64,000 bases of DNA from Massilia antarctica (GCF_015689335.1 NZ_CP065053.1:3720001-3784000), one strand, 5' to 3'; shown: positions 20,118 through 29,818, counted from the first letter of the stretch. The notes: generated by a model from the letters alone, not told the origin. Made by a program: numbers and translations.

Positions 20118-21593
20118 ATGACGGCGCCCAGCCTGAAACGCGGCGCGGTATCGCTGACGGCGGCCAATATGCTCGACTTCGGCCTGCAATTCCTGCTGCC
20201 GATCGCGCTGGTGCGCCTGTTGCCGACCTCGGCCTTCGCCGATTACCGGCTGGCCTGGCTGGCGATCGCCACCGCGATGGCGGTGGCGCCGTTCGCGCTG
20301 CCGCGCAGCCTGTTCTACTTCCTGCCGCGCACCGAGCAAGGCGCGCGCGCGCCCTATGTGCACCAGACCCTGCTGATGCTCCTGTTTTCCGGCGCGCTGG
20401 CTGGCCTGTTGCTGGGCCCCTGGAATCCGCTGCTGCCGGCCAGCCTGCGCGCCATCGACAGCGCGGCCTGGTTCATGCCCGCCTTCCTCGCCCTGTGGGT
20501 GGCCGCCAACCTGCTCGAATACCTGCCCAACGCCGGCGGCGATGTGCCGGGCCAGGCCCGCATCATCGTCGGCCTGGCCGTGCTGCGCGTGCTGATGGTG
20601 GCCGCGGCCGCCTGGTCCGGGCGCGCCGACGTGGTCTTCGGCGCCCTGGTGCTGTACGCCGCCATCAAGGTCGCCTTGCTGCTGGTGCATATCGGCCGCC
20701 AGTACGGCTGGAAGGTATTCCCGCTCGACCGCGCCGCGCTGCGCACCCAGACCGTCTACGCGCTGCCGTTCGGGCTGGCCTCGGCCCTGTTCCTGCTGCG
20801 CGGCCAGGCCGACCAGTGGGTCGCCGCCGCCGTGTTTCCGGCCTCCGCCTTTGCCGCCTTTTCGATCGGCGCGGTCATCATGCCGGTCGTCGCGCTGGTC
20901 AGGAACAGCGTCAATAATGCGATCGCGCCGCGCCTGTCGGCCCTCGAATCGGGAAAGGACCAGGCCGGCATGCTGCGCCTGAACCAGCGCGCCAACCTGG
21001 CCGCCGCCTTCGTGCTGCTGCCGACCCTGGCGCTGTCGGCGGTGCTGGCGGTGCACATCGTCACCGTCGTCTACACCGCCAAATACCTGATCGCGGCCGA
21101 CGTCATGCGCATCAATTCGCTCGCGCTGCTGGGCGTGGCGGTCGAGGTCAGCACCCTGACCGTGGTGCTCAACCAGGGCCGCTTCCTGCTCATGGCCGAC
21201 GGCGCCATGCTGTTCATCAGCCTGGGTGCCGGCTTTCTCGGCGCCACCCTGTTCGGCATTCCGGGCGCCGCGCTCGGCAATGTCGTGACCCTGGCCGCCG
21301 GCAATGCCTTCAGCTTTTGGCGCGTCTCGCGCGTGACCGGCGTGCCGGTGCGCCACCTGCAGCGCTGGAATACCCTGTTCCGCATCCTCGGCGCCGCCCT
21401 CGGCGCGGGGCTACTTTCGTCCGCGTTCGACCATGCCGACCTGGTCGCCGCACCCTTCATCGAAGCGCTGCTGATCGGGGTCGTGTATCTCATTTCGTAT
21501 GTCGCGCTGCTCAAGCTGGCCGGTGTCATGGCCGAGGCGCGCGCCCTGTTTACGCACCAAGCGCCACCCCCAACTCCCTCCACTCAGGATTAA
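20118..21593 (+). CDS. Polysaccharide flippase (Wzx/MATE-like)
   Basis: A 491-residue polytopic membrane protein with 12 to 14 predicted helices, matching the polysaccharide transporter/MOP flippase superfamily. It would flip undecaprenyl-linked repeat units across the inner membrane before polymerisation. Typical features are an N-terminal GAVSLTAANMLDFGLQFLLP helix and the paired bundle with a basic cytosolic loop near residue 285 (PRLSALESGKDQAGMLRLNQ). It lies directly after the acetyltransferase gene (12 bases) and immediately before wecB. The assignment to Wzx rests on topology and context. Confidence 0.8.
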   Translation: MTAPSLKRGAVSLTAANMLDFGLQFLLPIALVRLLPTSAFADYRLAWLAIATAMAVAPFALPRSLFYFLPRTEQGARAPYVHQTLLMLLFSGALAGLLLGPWNPLLPASLRAIDSAAWFMPAFLALWVAANLLEYLPNAGGDVPGQARIIVGLAVLRVLMVAAAAWSGRADVVFGALVLYAAIKVALLLVHIGRQYGWKVFPLDRAALRTQTVYALPFGLASALFLLRGQADQWVAAAVFPASAFAAFSIGAVIMPVVALVRNSVNNAIAPRLSALESGKDQAGMLRLNQRANLAAAFVLLPTLALSAVLAVHIVTVVYTAKYLIAADVMRINSLALLGVAVEVSTLTVVLNQGRFLLMADGAMLFISLGAGFLGATLFGIPGAALGNVVTLAAGNAFSFWRVSRVTGVPVRHLQRWNTLFRILGAALGAGLLSSAFDHADLVAAPFIEALLIGVVYLISYVALLKLAGVMAEARALFTHQAPPPTPSTQD

Positions 21594-21595
21594 TC

Positions 21596-22753
21596 ATGCC
21601 CGCTACGCAAAAACTGCTCTTCGTCTTCGGTACCCGTCCCGAGGCGATCAAACTGGCCCCGGTGGTCCTGGCCGCGCGCGCGCACGGCGGCTTCGAGGTC
21701 GTCGTCTGCGTCTCCGCCCAGCACCGCGAGATGCTCGACAGCGTGCTGGCCTTCTTCGGCATCGTGCCCGAGTTCGACCTGAACCTGATGAAGCCGGGCC
21801 AGACCCTGACTGGCGTCACCACGGGCGTGCTCGACGGCCTGGTGCCGGTGCTCGAACAAGTCCGTCCCGACTGGATGATCGTCCAGGGCGACACCACCAC
21901 CGCCTTTGTCGCCGCGCTGGCCGCCTTCTACGCCAAGGTCAAGGTGGCCCACGTCGAAGCCGGTCTGCGCACCGGTAACATCTACGAACCGTTCCCGGAA
22001 GAGATGAACCGCAAGCTGGTCGGCGCGATCGCCGAAATGCACTTCCCGCCGACCGCCCCGGCGCGCCTGAACCTGCTGCGCGAAGGCATCGCCGAAGAAC
22101 GCATCCTGATCACCGGCAACACCGGCATCGATGCCCTGTACCTGGTGCGCGCGCGCCTGGCGACCGACCCGGCCTGCCGCGCCCAGGTCACGGCCGCGCT
22201 GGCGCCGCAAGGCCTGGAGCGCTTCATCGGCCCGCGCCGCCCATTCGTGCTGGTCACCGCGCACCGCCGCGAAAGCTTCGGCGCCGGCTTCGAAGCCATC
22301 TGCACCGGCATCGCCGAGCTGTGCGCGCGCTATCCGGACATCGATTTCGTGTTCCCGGTACACCCGAACCCGGCCGTGCGCGGCGCGGTCGACCAGTATC
22401 TGGTGCCGTCCGGTTTCGCCAACCTGGTGCTGTGCCAGCCGCTCGACTACCTGCCGTTCGTGGCCATGATGATCAACGCTTCCGTGGTGCTGACCGATTC
22501 CGGCGGCGTGCAGGAAGAAGCGCCCAGCCTGGGCAAACCGGTGGTGGTGATGCGCGACGTCACCGAGCGCATGGAAGGCACGGCCTCGGGCATGGTGCAC
22601 CTGGTCGGCCCCAACCGCGAGCGCATCGTGGGCGCCGTGGCAAGCTTGCTCGACGGCGCCCTGGGCGACGGCGCGGGCGGCAATTTCTATGGCGATGGCC
22701 ACGCCTCCGAGCGTATCCTGGACACCCTGGCCGGTTTTGGAGAGCGCGCTTGA
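21596..22753 (+). CDS. wecB: UDP-N-acetylglucosamine 2-epimerase (non-hydrolysing), copy 1
   Basis: A 385-residue cytoplasmic enzyme that interconverts UDP-GlcNAc and UDP-ManNAc. The N-terminus reads VFGTRPEAIKLAPV, followed by VQGDTTTAF, HVEAGLRTGN and PEEMNRKLVG. The C-terminal UDP site is DSGGVQEEAPSLGKP then MRDVTER. All are diagnostic of the WecB/MnaA family. The ATG at 21596 has AGGA eight bases upstream. Its TGA overlaps the TTG start of the next glycosyltransferase. A second wecB is present at 30174 and differs clearly in sequence. Confidence 0.92.
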   Translation: MPATQKLLFVFGTRPEAIKLAPVVLAARAHGGFEVVVCVSAQHREMLDSVLAFFGIVPEFDLNLMKPGQTLTGVTTGVLDGLVPVLEQVRPDWMIVQGDTTTAFVAALAAFYAKVKVAHVEAGLRTGNIYEPFPEEMNRKLVGAIAEMHFPPTAPARLNLLREGIAEERILITGNTGIDALYLVRARLATDPACRAQVTAALAPQGLERFIGPRRPFVLVTAHRRESFGAGFEAICTGIAELCARYPDIDFVFPVHPNPAVRGAVDQYLVPSGFANLVLCQPLDYLPFVAMMINASVVLTDSGGVQEEAPSLGKPVVVMRDVTERMEGTASGMVHLVGPNRERIVGAVASLLDGALGDGAGGNFYGDGHASERILDTLAGFGERA

Positions 22754-24015
22754 AAGTACTTGCCATTTGCTACTACGCGCCGCCCAAGCTGACGCCGCAG
22801 GCGATCCAGATCGGCCGCCAGTTGTATCACATGGATGCGCAGGTGAGCTTGCTGCACGCCGACGATGCCGAGCATTCCAACGCCTACGACCAGTATCCGG
22901 ATTTTTTCCAGCGCATCCGTTCCCTGTGCGTGCTCAATCCCGGCACCTTGCTCAAGGGGCGCCTGCAGCGCATCGCGCGCCGCCTGTATCCGGATTACGG
23001 CAACACGCCCGACACCCTGGGCCGCTGGCGCGCCAGGGCGCAGCCGGTGGCGCTGGCCCACATCGCGGCCGAGCGCCCCGACGTGCTGGCCAGCTTCGGC
23101 GTGCCGATGAGCGACCACTTGCTGGCGCTCGAGCTCAAACGCGCCACCGGCCTGCCGTGGCTGGCGCACTTCAGCGACCCCTGGGCCGGCAATCCCTTCC
23201 ATGACTATTACACGCCCAAGGCGCACCAGGTCAATGCCGAGCTGGAGAAAAGCGTGATCGAGGCCGCCGACCAGGTTCTGTTTACCTCGGCCCGCACGCT
23301 CGACATGGTGATGGGCAAATACCCGGCGGCCTGGCGCGCCAAGGCCGCCGTGCTGCCGCACGCCTGGGACATGGAGCACTTTCCCGCCCTGGCCGCGGCG
23401 CCGGCGCCAGCCGCGCAGCCGGCCGATGGCCGCCGCGTGATCCGCCATATCGGCGCCTGCTACGGCGCCCGTTCGCCCGAGCCGCTGTTCAAGGCCCTGG
23501 CGCGCATGCTCGAACGCCAGGGCAGCGCGCTCGACGGCGTGCGTTTCGAATTCGTCGGTCCCCTGCAAAAGACCTTTCTGAACCTGCCGGCCCTGACCTC
23601 CCTGCCGCCCGGCCTGGTAACCCTGAGTGGCCAGGTGCCCTACCGCGAATCCTTGCGCCTGGCGCGCGCATCGGATGCCCTGCTGGTGATCGACGCCCCC
23701 AGCGCCACCCCGAGCGTGTTTTTGCCGAGCAAGCTGGTCGAATACATCGGCGCGCGCCGCCCGGTCTGGGGCATTACCTCGCCCGGCACCTCGGCCGACC
23801 TGATCGCCGAATGGGCCGCCAGCCCGGACGCCTGCGCCGCCCCGGACGATATCGAAGCCATCACGCGCATGCTGCGTGTCGGCCTGGCGAGCCTGGAAGC
23901 GGGCGTGGCCCCGGTGCTGCCCGAGGACGTGGCCCAGCGCTTCGCGCCCGAGCGCGTATCGCACGCGCTCAAGGGACATCTGCAGCAAGCCATCGACCGC
24001 AGCCGGGCGCTCTGA
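22750..24015 (+). CDS. Glycosyltransferase (GT4-like)
   Basis: A 421-residue GT-B type glycosyltransferase. The N-terminal domain begins KVLAICYYAPPKLTPQAIQ, typical of GT4 proteins, with FSDPWAGNPFHDYYTP near residue 140. The C-terminal domain shows SGQVPYRESLRLARASDALLV and a donor-site region with VFLPSKLVEYIGARRP. The start codon is TTG at 22750, taken because it overlaps the wecB stop and gives the family's normal N-terminus; no ATG is nearby. It would extend the repeat unit. The substrate is unknown. Confidence 0.78.
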   Translation: MKVLAICYYAPPKLTPQAIQIGRQLYHMDAQVSLLHADDAEHSNAYDQYPDFFQRIRSLCVLNPGTLLKGRLQRIARRLYPDYGNTPDTLGRWRARAQPVALAHIAAERPDVLASFGVPMSDHLLALELKRATGLPWLAHFSDPWAGNPFHDYYTPKAHQVNAELEKSVIEAADQVLFTSARTLDMVMGKYPAAWRAKAAVLPHAWDMEHFPALAAAPAPAAQPADGRRVIRHIGACYGARSPEPLFKALARMLERQGSALDGVRFEFVGPLQKTFLNLPALTSLPPGLVTLSGQVPYRESLRLARASDALLVIDAPSATPSVFLPSKLVEYIGARRPVWGITSPGTSADLIAEWAASPDACAAPDDIEAITRMLRVGLASLEAGVAPVLPEDVAQRFAPERVSHALKGHLQQAIDRSRAL

Positions 24016-24066
24016 TGGCCGCTGGCGGCGCCGCCGCCAGACTCGACTACTAATGCGAAAGCCTTC

Positions 24067-25221
24067 ATGACGACGATGAAAATCATGTTCGTCGCCGACC
24101 AGCTGAAATTCGGCGGCGGCGAACGCCACACAGTTGCCCTGGCCACCGGCCTGGTGCGGCGCGGCCACCAGGTGGCCCTGGGCTACCTCAAGGATTCGGC
24201 CGAACTGGCTCCCGACCTGGAGCAGGGCGGGGTGGCGCCGCTGCTGTGCTGCCACGCGAAAGATGGCTTCGACTACGCCGCCATGGGCCGCCTGGCGGCC
24301 CTGGTCGACCAGTTCGAGCCCGACGTGATGATCGGCACCTCCCAGTATTCGCTGATGTGCGCGGCGATTGCCGGCCTGCGCGCGCGCAAGCGTCCGAAAC
24401 TGGTGTTCATCAACCACAGCATGGGCGTGGTCAAGCGCGGCGGCAAGCAGCGCCTGCGTTTCGTGGTGTACCGCCAGTTTTACCGCATGGCCCAGTGCAC
24501 CATTTATATCAGCGAACTGCAGCGCGGCTTCTTCAAGGCGCTTGGCGTGAGCGACGCGCGCAGCGAGGTGGTGCACAATGGCGTGGACCTGAACCACTTC
24601 GCGCTGGCGCGCGTGGCCGACCAGGCTGCCGCCCTGCGGCGCGCCCACGGCTTCGGCGAGCATGAACTGGTGATCGGCCTGTGCGCCATCTTCCGCGAGG
24701 AAAAGCGCCAGGTCGACTTGCTGGCCGCGCTGGCGCGCCTGCGCGCCCAAGGCGTGGCGGCGCGCGTGGTACTGGTGGGCGACGGCAGCATGCGGCCTCA
24801 GATCGAAGCGTGCATCGATGCGCTCGGCCTGCGCGATGCGGTGCTGCTGGCCGGCTTCCAGACCGATGTGCGCCCGTATATCGCCATGTGCGATGTCATG
24901 GCACTCACTTCGCACGATGAAAATTTCCCGATCGCCACCCTGGAGTACATGGCGCTCGGCAAGCCGCTGGTCGCCAGCGATGTCGGCGGCATGCGCGAGC
25001 AGGTCGAGCACGAGGTCAACGGCCTGTTGTATCCTGCCGGTGACGTTAGCGCGCTGGTGGCGGCGCTGTCGCGTTTCAGCGACGACGCGCTGTGCGCCCG
25101 GCTGGGGCAGGGCGCGCTGGCAAGCGTGCGCGCGCGCTTCGACGCCGAGCGCATGCTCGATCGTTATGAAACCATTTTCCAGGCAGTGGCAGGCAAGCCG
25201 GCCCGCGCCGGGCTGGCGTGA
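24067..25221 (+). CDS. Glycosyltransferase family 4
   Basis: A 384-residue soluble GT4 glycosyltransferase. The first domain starts KIMFVADQLKFGGGERHTVA, with the glycine-rich acceptor loop. The second has GLCAIFREEKRQVDLLAA and the donor-binding E-x7-E region (HDENFPIATLEYMALGKPLV, about 280-300). ATG 24067 is used; ATG 24076 is an equally good residue start and neither has a strong ribosome binding site. It lies in the run of transferases after wecB and should add one residue of the repeat unit. Confidence 0.85.
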   Translation: MTTMKIMFVADQLKFGGGERHTVALATGLVRRGHQVALGYLKDSAELAPDLEQGGVAPLLCCHAKDGFDYAAMGRLAALVDQFEPDVMIGTSQYSLMCAAIAGLRARKRPKLVFINHSMGVVKRGGKQRLRFVVYRQFYRMAQCTIYISELQRGFFKALGVSDARSEVVHNGVDLNHFALARVADQAAALRRAHGFGEHELVIGLCAIFREEKRQVDLLAALARLRAQGVAARVVLVGDGSMRPQIEACIDALGLRDAVLLAGFQTDVRPYIAMCDVMALTSHDENFPIATLEYMALGKPLVASDVGGMREQVEHEVNGLLYPAGDVSALVAALSRFSDDALCARLGQGALASVRARFDAERMLDRYETIFQAVAGKPARAGLA

Positions 25222-25314
25222 TTGCTCGCCCGCGCGCGGGGCTGGCTGGTGCCGGCGCCGCGCGCGAACCAGGACGGGCCAGCCGGCCCGCCAGACACAA
25301 CAGAGCGAACCCGT

Positions 25315-26769
25315 ATGCCCATAGAAGACATGGTCCACCCCTTTCTCAAGTTCTACACGGCCGCGCCGCAGTGGATCAAGAGTTCCATCGGCCAGCTGTA
25401 TGCGCTGGCCCCGGCCAGCCTGCGCTACGGGGCCAAGTATCACGAGTTCGTCGGCGAGATCGCGCGCAGCGGCGACCTGGCGTGGCTGCGCCGGCGCGCC
25501 GATGAAAAACTGATGGATACGCTGCGCTGGGCCATCGAGACCGTGCCCGCCAACGCCGCCCTGAAACCGGCCCTGGCGCGCGGCGATTCGGCGGCCGCCC
25601 TGCTGGCCGCCTTTCCGCTCCTGACCAAGGAAGACATCAAGGCCGACACCAGCCGCTACCTGTCAACCCGCATGGGCCCGGAAACCCACCTGATGGCGTT
25701 TACCGGCGGCTCGACTTCGGTGCCGATGAAGCTGTACCTGGAAAAATACGTCTCGCGCTCCAAGGATTTCGCCTACAACAGCACTTTCGACGAAATCGCC
25801 GGAGTCGGGCGCGACGATATCATCCTGGCCCTGCGCGGGCGTACCGTGCCCGGCGCCGGCCGCCCCGACGGCACCGTGTGGATGTTCGACCCGATCAAGC
25901 GCTACCTGCACCTGTCCTCGGACCATCTGGAGCCGGCCTACATGCCGCGCTACGTCGAGGCGCTGCGCAAGTGGAAGCCGACCTTCATCCACGCCTTTCC
26001 CTCGGCCCTGGTGCCGCTGGCGCGCTGGCTCAAGGCCAATCCGGCGCCCGAGGTCACGGCGCGCATCCGCGCCATCCAGCTGTTTTCGGAAAATATCTAC
26101 GATTACCAGGTGGACCTCCTCAAGGAAGTGTTCGGCTGCCCGGTGCTGCTCGATTACGGCCATTCCGAGCGCGCCGTCAAGGCCATCTCGGCGCCGGATG
26201 ATGCGCGCTATTTTTTCTGGCCCCTGTACGGCAAGGTCGAACTGGTCGATACCGCCGGACGCAGCATCGACACCCCCGGCGTGCTGGGCGAGATCGTGGC
26301 CACCGGTTTCGACAACCGGGTCATGCCGCTGATCCGCTACCGCACCGGCGACCTGGCCATGTGGAGCGCCGCGCCGAACCATACGCGGCCCGGCTTTGCC
26401 GTGGTCGAGCGCATCGAAGGGCGCCTGCAAGAGTTTTTGGTGTGCCACGATCACCGCCTGGTATCGATCTGCACCATCGGCGCGGCCCACTTCGAACAGC
26501 TCGCCAGCGCCGACCGCATGCAGTTCGAGCAGACCGCGCCGGGCAAGGCCACCCTCAAGGTGCTCTCCAGTACCGAGCTGACCAAAAGCGCGCGCGAGGC
26601 GCTGGCCGCCGGCATCCACGCCAAGACCCAGGGCGGCCTGTCGGTCGAGATCGTGCGGGTCGATGAAATCCGGCGCTCGGTGTCGGGCAAGCACAAGCTG
26701 CTGCTGCAGCACCTCGATATTTCCACTTACCTGGGCGCGGCCCACCTCGATTCGGATGGAACAGCATGA
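25315..26769 (+). CDS. CapK/phenylacetate-CoA-ligase-like adenylate-forming protein
   Basis: A 484-residue member of the AMP-binding, phenylacetate-CoA ligase/CapK branch. Visible motifs are MAFTGGSTSVPMK (the adenylation P-loop, about 120), DYGHSERAVKA near 280 (the acyl-AMP motif region) and IRYRTGDLAMW near 345. CapK-type genes occur in several capsule and exopolysaccharide loci, where their substrate is not established. Here it could activate an acyl or amino-acid group for polymer decoration. ATG 25315 gives a normal N-terminus; an upstream in-frame extension from 25222 looks noncoding. Its stop overlaps the ATG of the next glycosyltransferase. Confidence 0.8.
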   Translation: MPIEDMVHPFLKFYTAAPQWIKSSIGQLYALAPASLRYGAKYHEFVGEIARSGDLAWLRRRADEKLMDTLRWAIETVPANAALKPALARGDSAAALLAAFPLLTKEDIKADTSRYLSTRMGPETHLMAFTGGSTSVPMKLYLEKYVSRSKDFAYNSTFDEIAGVGRDDIILALRGRTVPGAGRPDGTVWMFDPIKRYLHLSSDHLEPAYMPRYVEALRKWKPTFIHAFPSALVPLARWLKANPAPEVTARIRAIQLFSENIYDYQVDLLKEVFGCPVLLDYGHSERAVKAISAPDDARYFFWPLYGKVELVDTAGRSIDTPGVLGEIVATGFDNRVMPLIRYRTGDLAMWSAAPNHTRPGFAVVERIEGRLQEFLVCHDHRLVSICTIGAAHFEQLASADRMQFEQTAPGKATLKVLSSTELTKSAREALAAGIHAKTQGGLSVEIVRVDEIRRSVSGKHKLLLQHLDISTYLGAAHLDSDGTA

Positions 26770-27824
26770 AAAAGTTGGTGATAATGATCGGCCCGTCGCC
26801 GACCGCGCGCGGCGGCATCGCCAGCGTGATCAAGACCTATTATGAACATGGCTACGGCGCCGACGGCACTACCCGCTTCATCGCCAGCCATGTGGACGGC
26901 TCGATGCCGCGCAAGGCGCTGCAGGCGGCCCTGGCCCTGGCCCAGTTCCTTGGCCTGCTGCTGCGCGGAAAAGTCGCGCTGCTGCATGTACACGTGGCCT
27001 CGGGCGTGAGTTTCTGGCGCAAGGCGATTTTCATCCGCACCGCGCGCCTGTTCGGCCGCCCGGTCCTGTTCCACCTGCACGGCGGCGCCTTTTGCGACTT
27101 CATGGACAATGGCTTGTCCGGCTGGGCCCAGCGGTTCGCCGTCGCCACCGTGGCCAAGTCGAGCGCCGCCTTCGCCCTGACCGACGATTCGGCCACCTGG
27201 CTGCGCGAGCGCGCCGGCCTGGCCGCCGTCGAAGTGTTTCCCAACCCGGTGGCGGTGCCGCCTGCCAAGCCGCGCAAGGCCGGCCTGCGCGATGTACTGT
27301 TCCTCGGCCGCATCGAAGACAAGAAGGGCGTGTTCGACCTGATCCGCGCCTTTGCCGCCGTCCACACGGCCCGCCCCGAAGCCCGCCTGGTGCTGGCCGG
27401 GGAGGGCGATATCGCCCAGGCGCGCGCCCTGGCCGACCAACTGGGCCTGGGCGCGGCGGTGGTCTTGCCGGGCTGGGTCGACGGTACAGCGCGCGCCGCT
27501 TTGATGGACCAGGCCGCCGTTTTCGCGCTACCTTCGCATACTGAACAGATGCCGATGTCGATCCTGGAAGCGATGGCGTGCGGGATTCCTGTTGTTGCGA
27601 CAAGTATTGGCGCGATTCCATTAATGTTGTCACAAGGAAAGTGTGGTATTTTGGTGCAACCCCGCAATACGGTTGATCTCGGTGCCTCAATTTTGCGCAT
27701 CTTGGAAGATAATGTTCTTGCGGATACGATCTCTGCTTCCGGACTGGCGCGTGTCAGGTCCGAATATATGGTCGAAACAGTATTGGAACGTCTTGCACGA
27801 CGTTATAAGGAGTTAGCAGCATGA
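26766..27824 (+). CDS. Glycosyltransferase family 4
   Basis: A 352-residue GT4 glycosyltransferase starting KKLVIMIGPSPTARGGIASV. The second domain has LFLGRIEDKKGVFDLIRAF (about 180) and PSHTEQMPMSILEAMACG with IPVVATSIG (about 258-285), the donor-site signature. It overlaps both neighbours by four bases (ATGA at each end), so it is translationally coupled to the CapK-like and lyase genes. The last 80 codons (27580-27824) are clearly less GC-rich than the rest of the gene and of the locus, with A/T-ending codons, though the protein remains normal for the family. Confidence 0.85.
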   Translation: MKKLVIMIGPSPTARGGIASVIKTYYEHGYGADGTTRFIASHVDGSMPRKALQAALALAQFLGLLLRGKVALLHVHVASGVSFWRKAIFIRTARLFGRPVLFHLHGGAFCDFMDNGLSGWAQRFAVATVAKSSAAFALTDDSATWLRERAGLAAVEVFPNPVAVPPAKPRKAGLRDVLFLGRIEDKKGVFDLIRAFAAVHTARPEARLVLAGEGDIAQARALADQLGLGAAVVLPGWVDGTARAALMDQAAVFALPSHTEQMPMSILEAMACGIPVVATSIGAIPLMLSQGKCGILVQPRNTVDLGASILRILEDNVLADTISASGLARVRSEYMVETVLERLARRYKELAA

Positions 27825-29818
27825 TAAAAGTGATAAGCGCTCTCGCGTTGACCGTCGCCGCAACCGCTTTGCCCGCCGCGGCACAGACTTTTACCGCCGC
27901 GCCGAAGATGTTTACCACGGCCGAACTGGCCGCCACCGCGACCGCCCTGAGCCCCACCTCGCTGACGAGCGCGATCGGTAGTTTCGACGCCACCACCCCG
28001 CGCATGGGCCACCCGCGCCTGTTCAAGGGCCAGGCCGACTACGCCGGCATCGTCGCCGCCACCAAGGCCGAGCGCGCCAAGGCCTTGGCCGCCATGACCG
28101 CCTACCTGAAGCGCACCGCCGTCAGCGGCATCACCCCCACCTTGCGCACCCAGATCAATTCGAATACCGAATCGGTGCGCATGGGCAGCTGGTGGGAGCA
28201 GAGCCGCCTCCTGGAGGGCATGGGCGAAGCGGCGCTGGGATGGTATCTGACCAAGGATCAGTGGTTCCTGACCGAAATGCGGGCCCGCATGCAATTGTTC
28301 GGTCCGCCGGTACTGGCGCGCAAGTGCGCCGGCGACGTCGCCGAAACGCGCGACTACGCCTGGTCGTACGCGCTGGCCTACGATTTTGCCTACAGCGCCA
28401 TGACGGCGGCCGACCGCCAGATGGTCAAGGACATCATCATTTCCTGCGGCAATTCGAGCCTCTTGAAGACCCCCGAACAGGTGCGCAAATACCCTGAGAA
28501 CAGCATTTCCTTCAACGCCCTCGGCAAATTCGTCGGCGCCTTGCTGATCGTGCGCGGCGACATGCCGGAAGTCAATGCCTGGCTGGCGCCGGCCGTGCAG
28601 GAATACGTGTTCAGCACCAGCCCATGGGGCGGCGAGGATGGCGGTTTCGCCAACGGTTCCAGCTATGCCGAGTGGGATGCGGGCGAGTCCTTGCTGATGT
28701 GGGACTTGATCGAGCGCGTGCTCGGCGTGCCGTTCTACCGGAAACCGTGGGTGGCCGAATTTGCCCGCTTCGTCGCGTATGCGCTGCCGCCTGGCGCCCC
28801 GGCCGGCGTGTTCGGCGATGGCGCCGAGGTGCTGCGCGGTGAAGACTGGGCCCGCTTCGGCAAGGCCATCATGAACCGTTCCGATACCGTGCTCTCGCGC
28901 TGGTACGTCAAGCAGATGAGCGGCGAAGACTATGCCCGCCTGCACATCATGCTCAGCCCGCGTGAATACCAGGGCAGCACCGAACTGCCGGCGAACATCC
29001 CGAATGGCGCCTACTTCCCGGCCGTCGGCTGGGCCGCCATGCACAGCATGCTGGTCGACCGCAACCGCACCTCGGTGTACTTCAAGAGCAGCCCCTTCGG
29101 TTCGCTGAACCATTCGCACGGCGACCAGAACAGCTTTGTGATGTATTCCAAGGGCAAAGTGCTGGCCATGGACAGCGGTCACTACGACTACTACAACTCG
29201 CCGCACTGGCGCGATTACTACAAGCAGACCAAGGCCCACAACGCCATCACCTTCGACGGCGGCCAGGGCCAGTTCCTGGGCCTGTCCGGGCTGGGCGAAA
29301 AAGCCGCGGCCGGCAAGTTGACCAAGTTCATCCAGCAGGCCGGCTGGGATATCGTCAGCGGCGACGCCGCCGCCGCGTATGCGGGCAAGCTGACCCAGGC
29401 CAAGCGCACCCTGGTATTCATCCGTCCGTCGACCCTGGTGAGCATCGACCAGTTGAACAGCGCCACGCCACGCAAGTACGAGTACAACCTGCACACCGTC
29501 GCGCCGCTGGTGGGCGTGATGTCGGCCTTCCGCGTCGATATGGCGCCGGCCGAGATGTGCGGCGCGGTGACCTCGCCCGACCCGCTGGCGCAAACCGGCT
29601 CGGCCGGCTACACGCCGGCGCCGAGCGTGGCCGCCGGTCCGCACCAGTGGAACAAGTTCAGCTACACGACGGCCAAGACGCGCGGCGTGTTCGTCTCGGT
29701 GCTGCGCGCCGACTGCCTGAGCCCGAAACCGACGATCGTGTACTCGGCCAGCGGCGCCACCATCACCCTGGGTGCGCGCACCATCACGGTGACCGATACC
29801 GATGTGACGGTGAAGTAA
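27821..29818 (+). CDS. Secreted heparinase II/III-like protein
   Basis: A 665-residue exported protein with a signal peptide (cleavage after AAA, about residue 21). Residues 60-330 form an alpha/alpha toroid (GHPRLFKGQADYAGIV; AETRDYAWSYALAYDFAY). The heparinase II/III beta domain follows, with SLNHSHGDQNSFVMYSKGK (about 428) and YYKQTKAHNAITFDGGQGQ (about 470), which supply the His/Tyr-type residues of polysaccharide lyases. It is expected to cut a uronic-acid-containing polysaccharide in the periplasm or outside. It is the last gene of the first eps block and overlaps the preceding gene by four bases, so the polymer made here is the likely substrate. Confidence 0.78.
   Translation: MIKVISALALTVAATALPAAAQTFTAAPKMFTTAELAATATALSPTSLTSAIGSFDATTPRMGHPRLFKGQADYAGIVAATKAERAKALAAMTAYLKRTAVSGITPTLRTQINSNTESVRMGSWWEQSRLLEGMGEAALGWYLTKDQWFLTEMRARMQLFGPPVLARKCAGDVAETRDYAWSYALAYDFAYSAMTAADRQMVKDIIISCGNSSLLKTPEQVRKYPENSISFNALGKFVGALLIVRGDMPEVNAWLAPAVQEYVFSTSPWGGEDGGFANGSSYAEWDAGESLLMWDLIERVLGVPFYRKPWVAEFARFVAYALPPGAPAGVFGDGAEVLRGEDWARFGKAIMNRSDTVLSRWYVKQMSGEDYARLHIMLSPREYQGSTELPANIPNGAYFPAVGWAAMHSMLVDRNRTSVYFKSSPFGSLNHSHGDQNSFVMYSKGKVLAMDSGHYDYYNSPHWRDYYKQTKAHNAITFDGGQGQFLGLSGLGEKAAAGKLTKFIQQAGWDIVSGDAAAAYAGKLTQAKRTLVFIRPSTLVSIDQLNSATPRKYEYNLHTVAPLVGVMSAFRVDMAPAEMCGAVTSPDPLAQTGSAGYTPAPSVAAGPHQWNKFSYTTAKTRGVFVSVLRADCLSPKPTIVYSASGATITLGARTITVTDTDVTVK

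Noticed and set aside
22687..25443. 918-codon minus-strand frame opposite the glycosyltransferases
   Set aside because: Composition is typical of antisense frames (Gln/His/Arg-rich), and both plus-strand genes have intact catalytic motifs.
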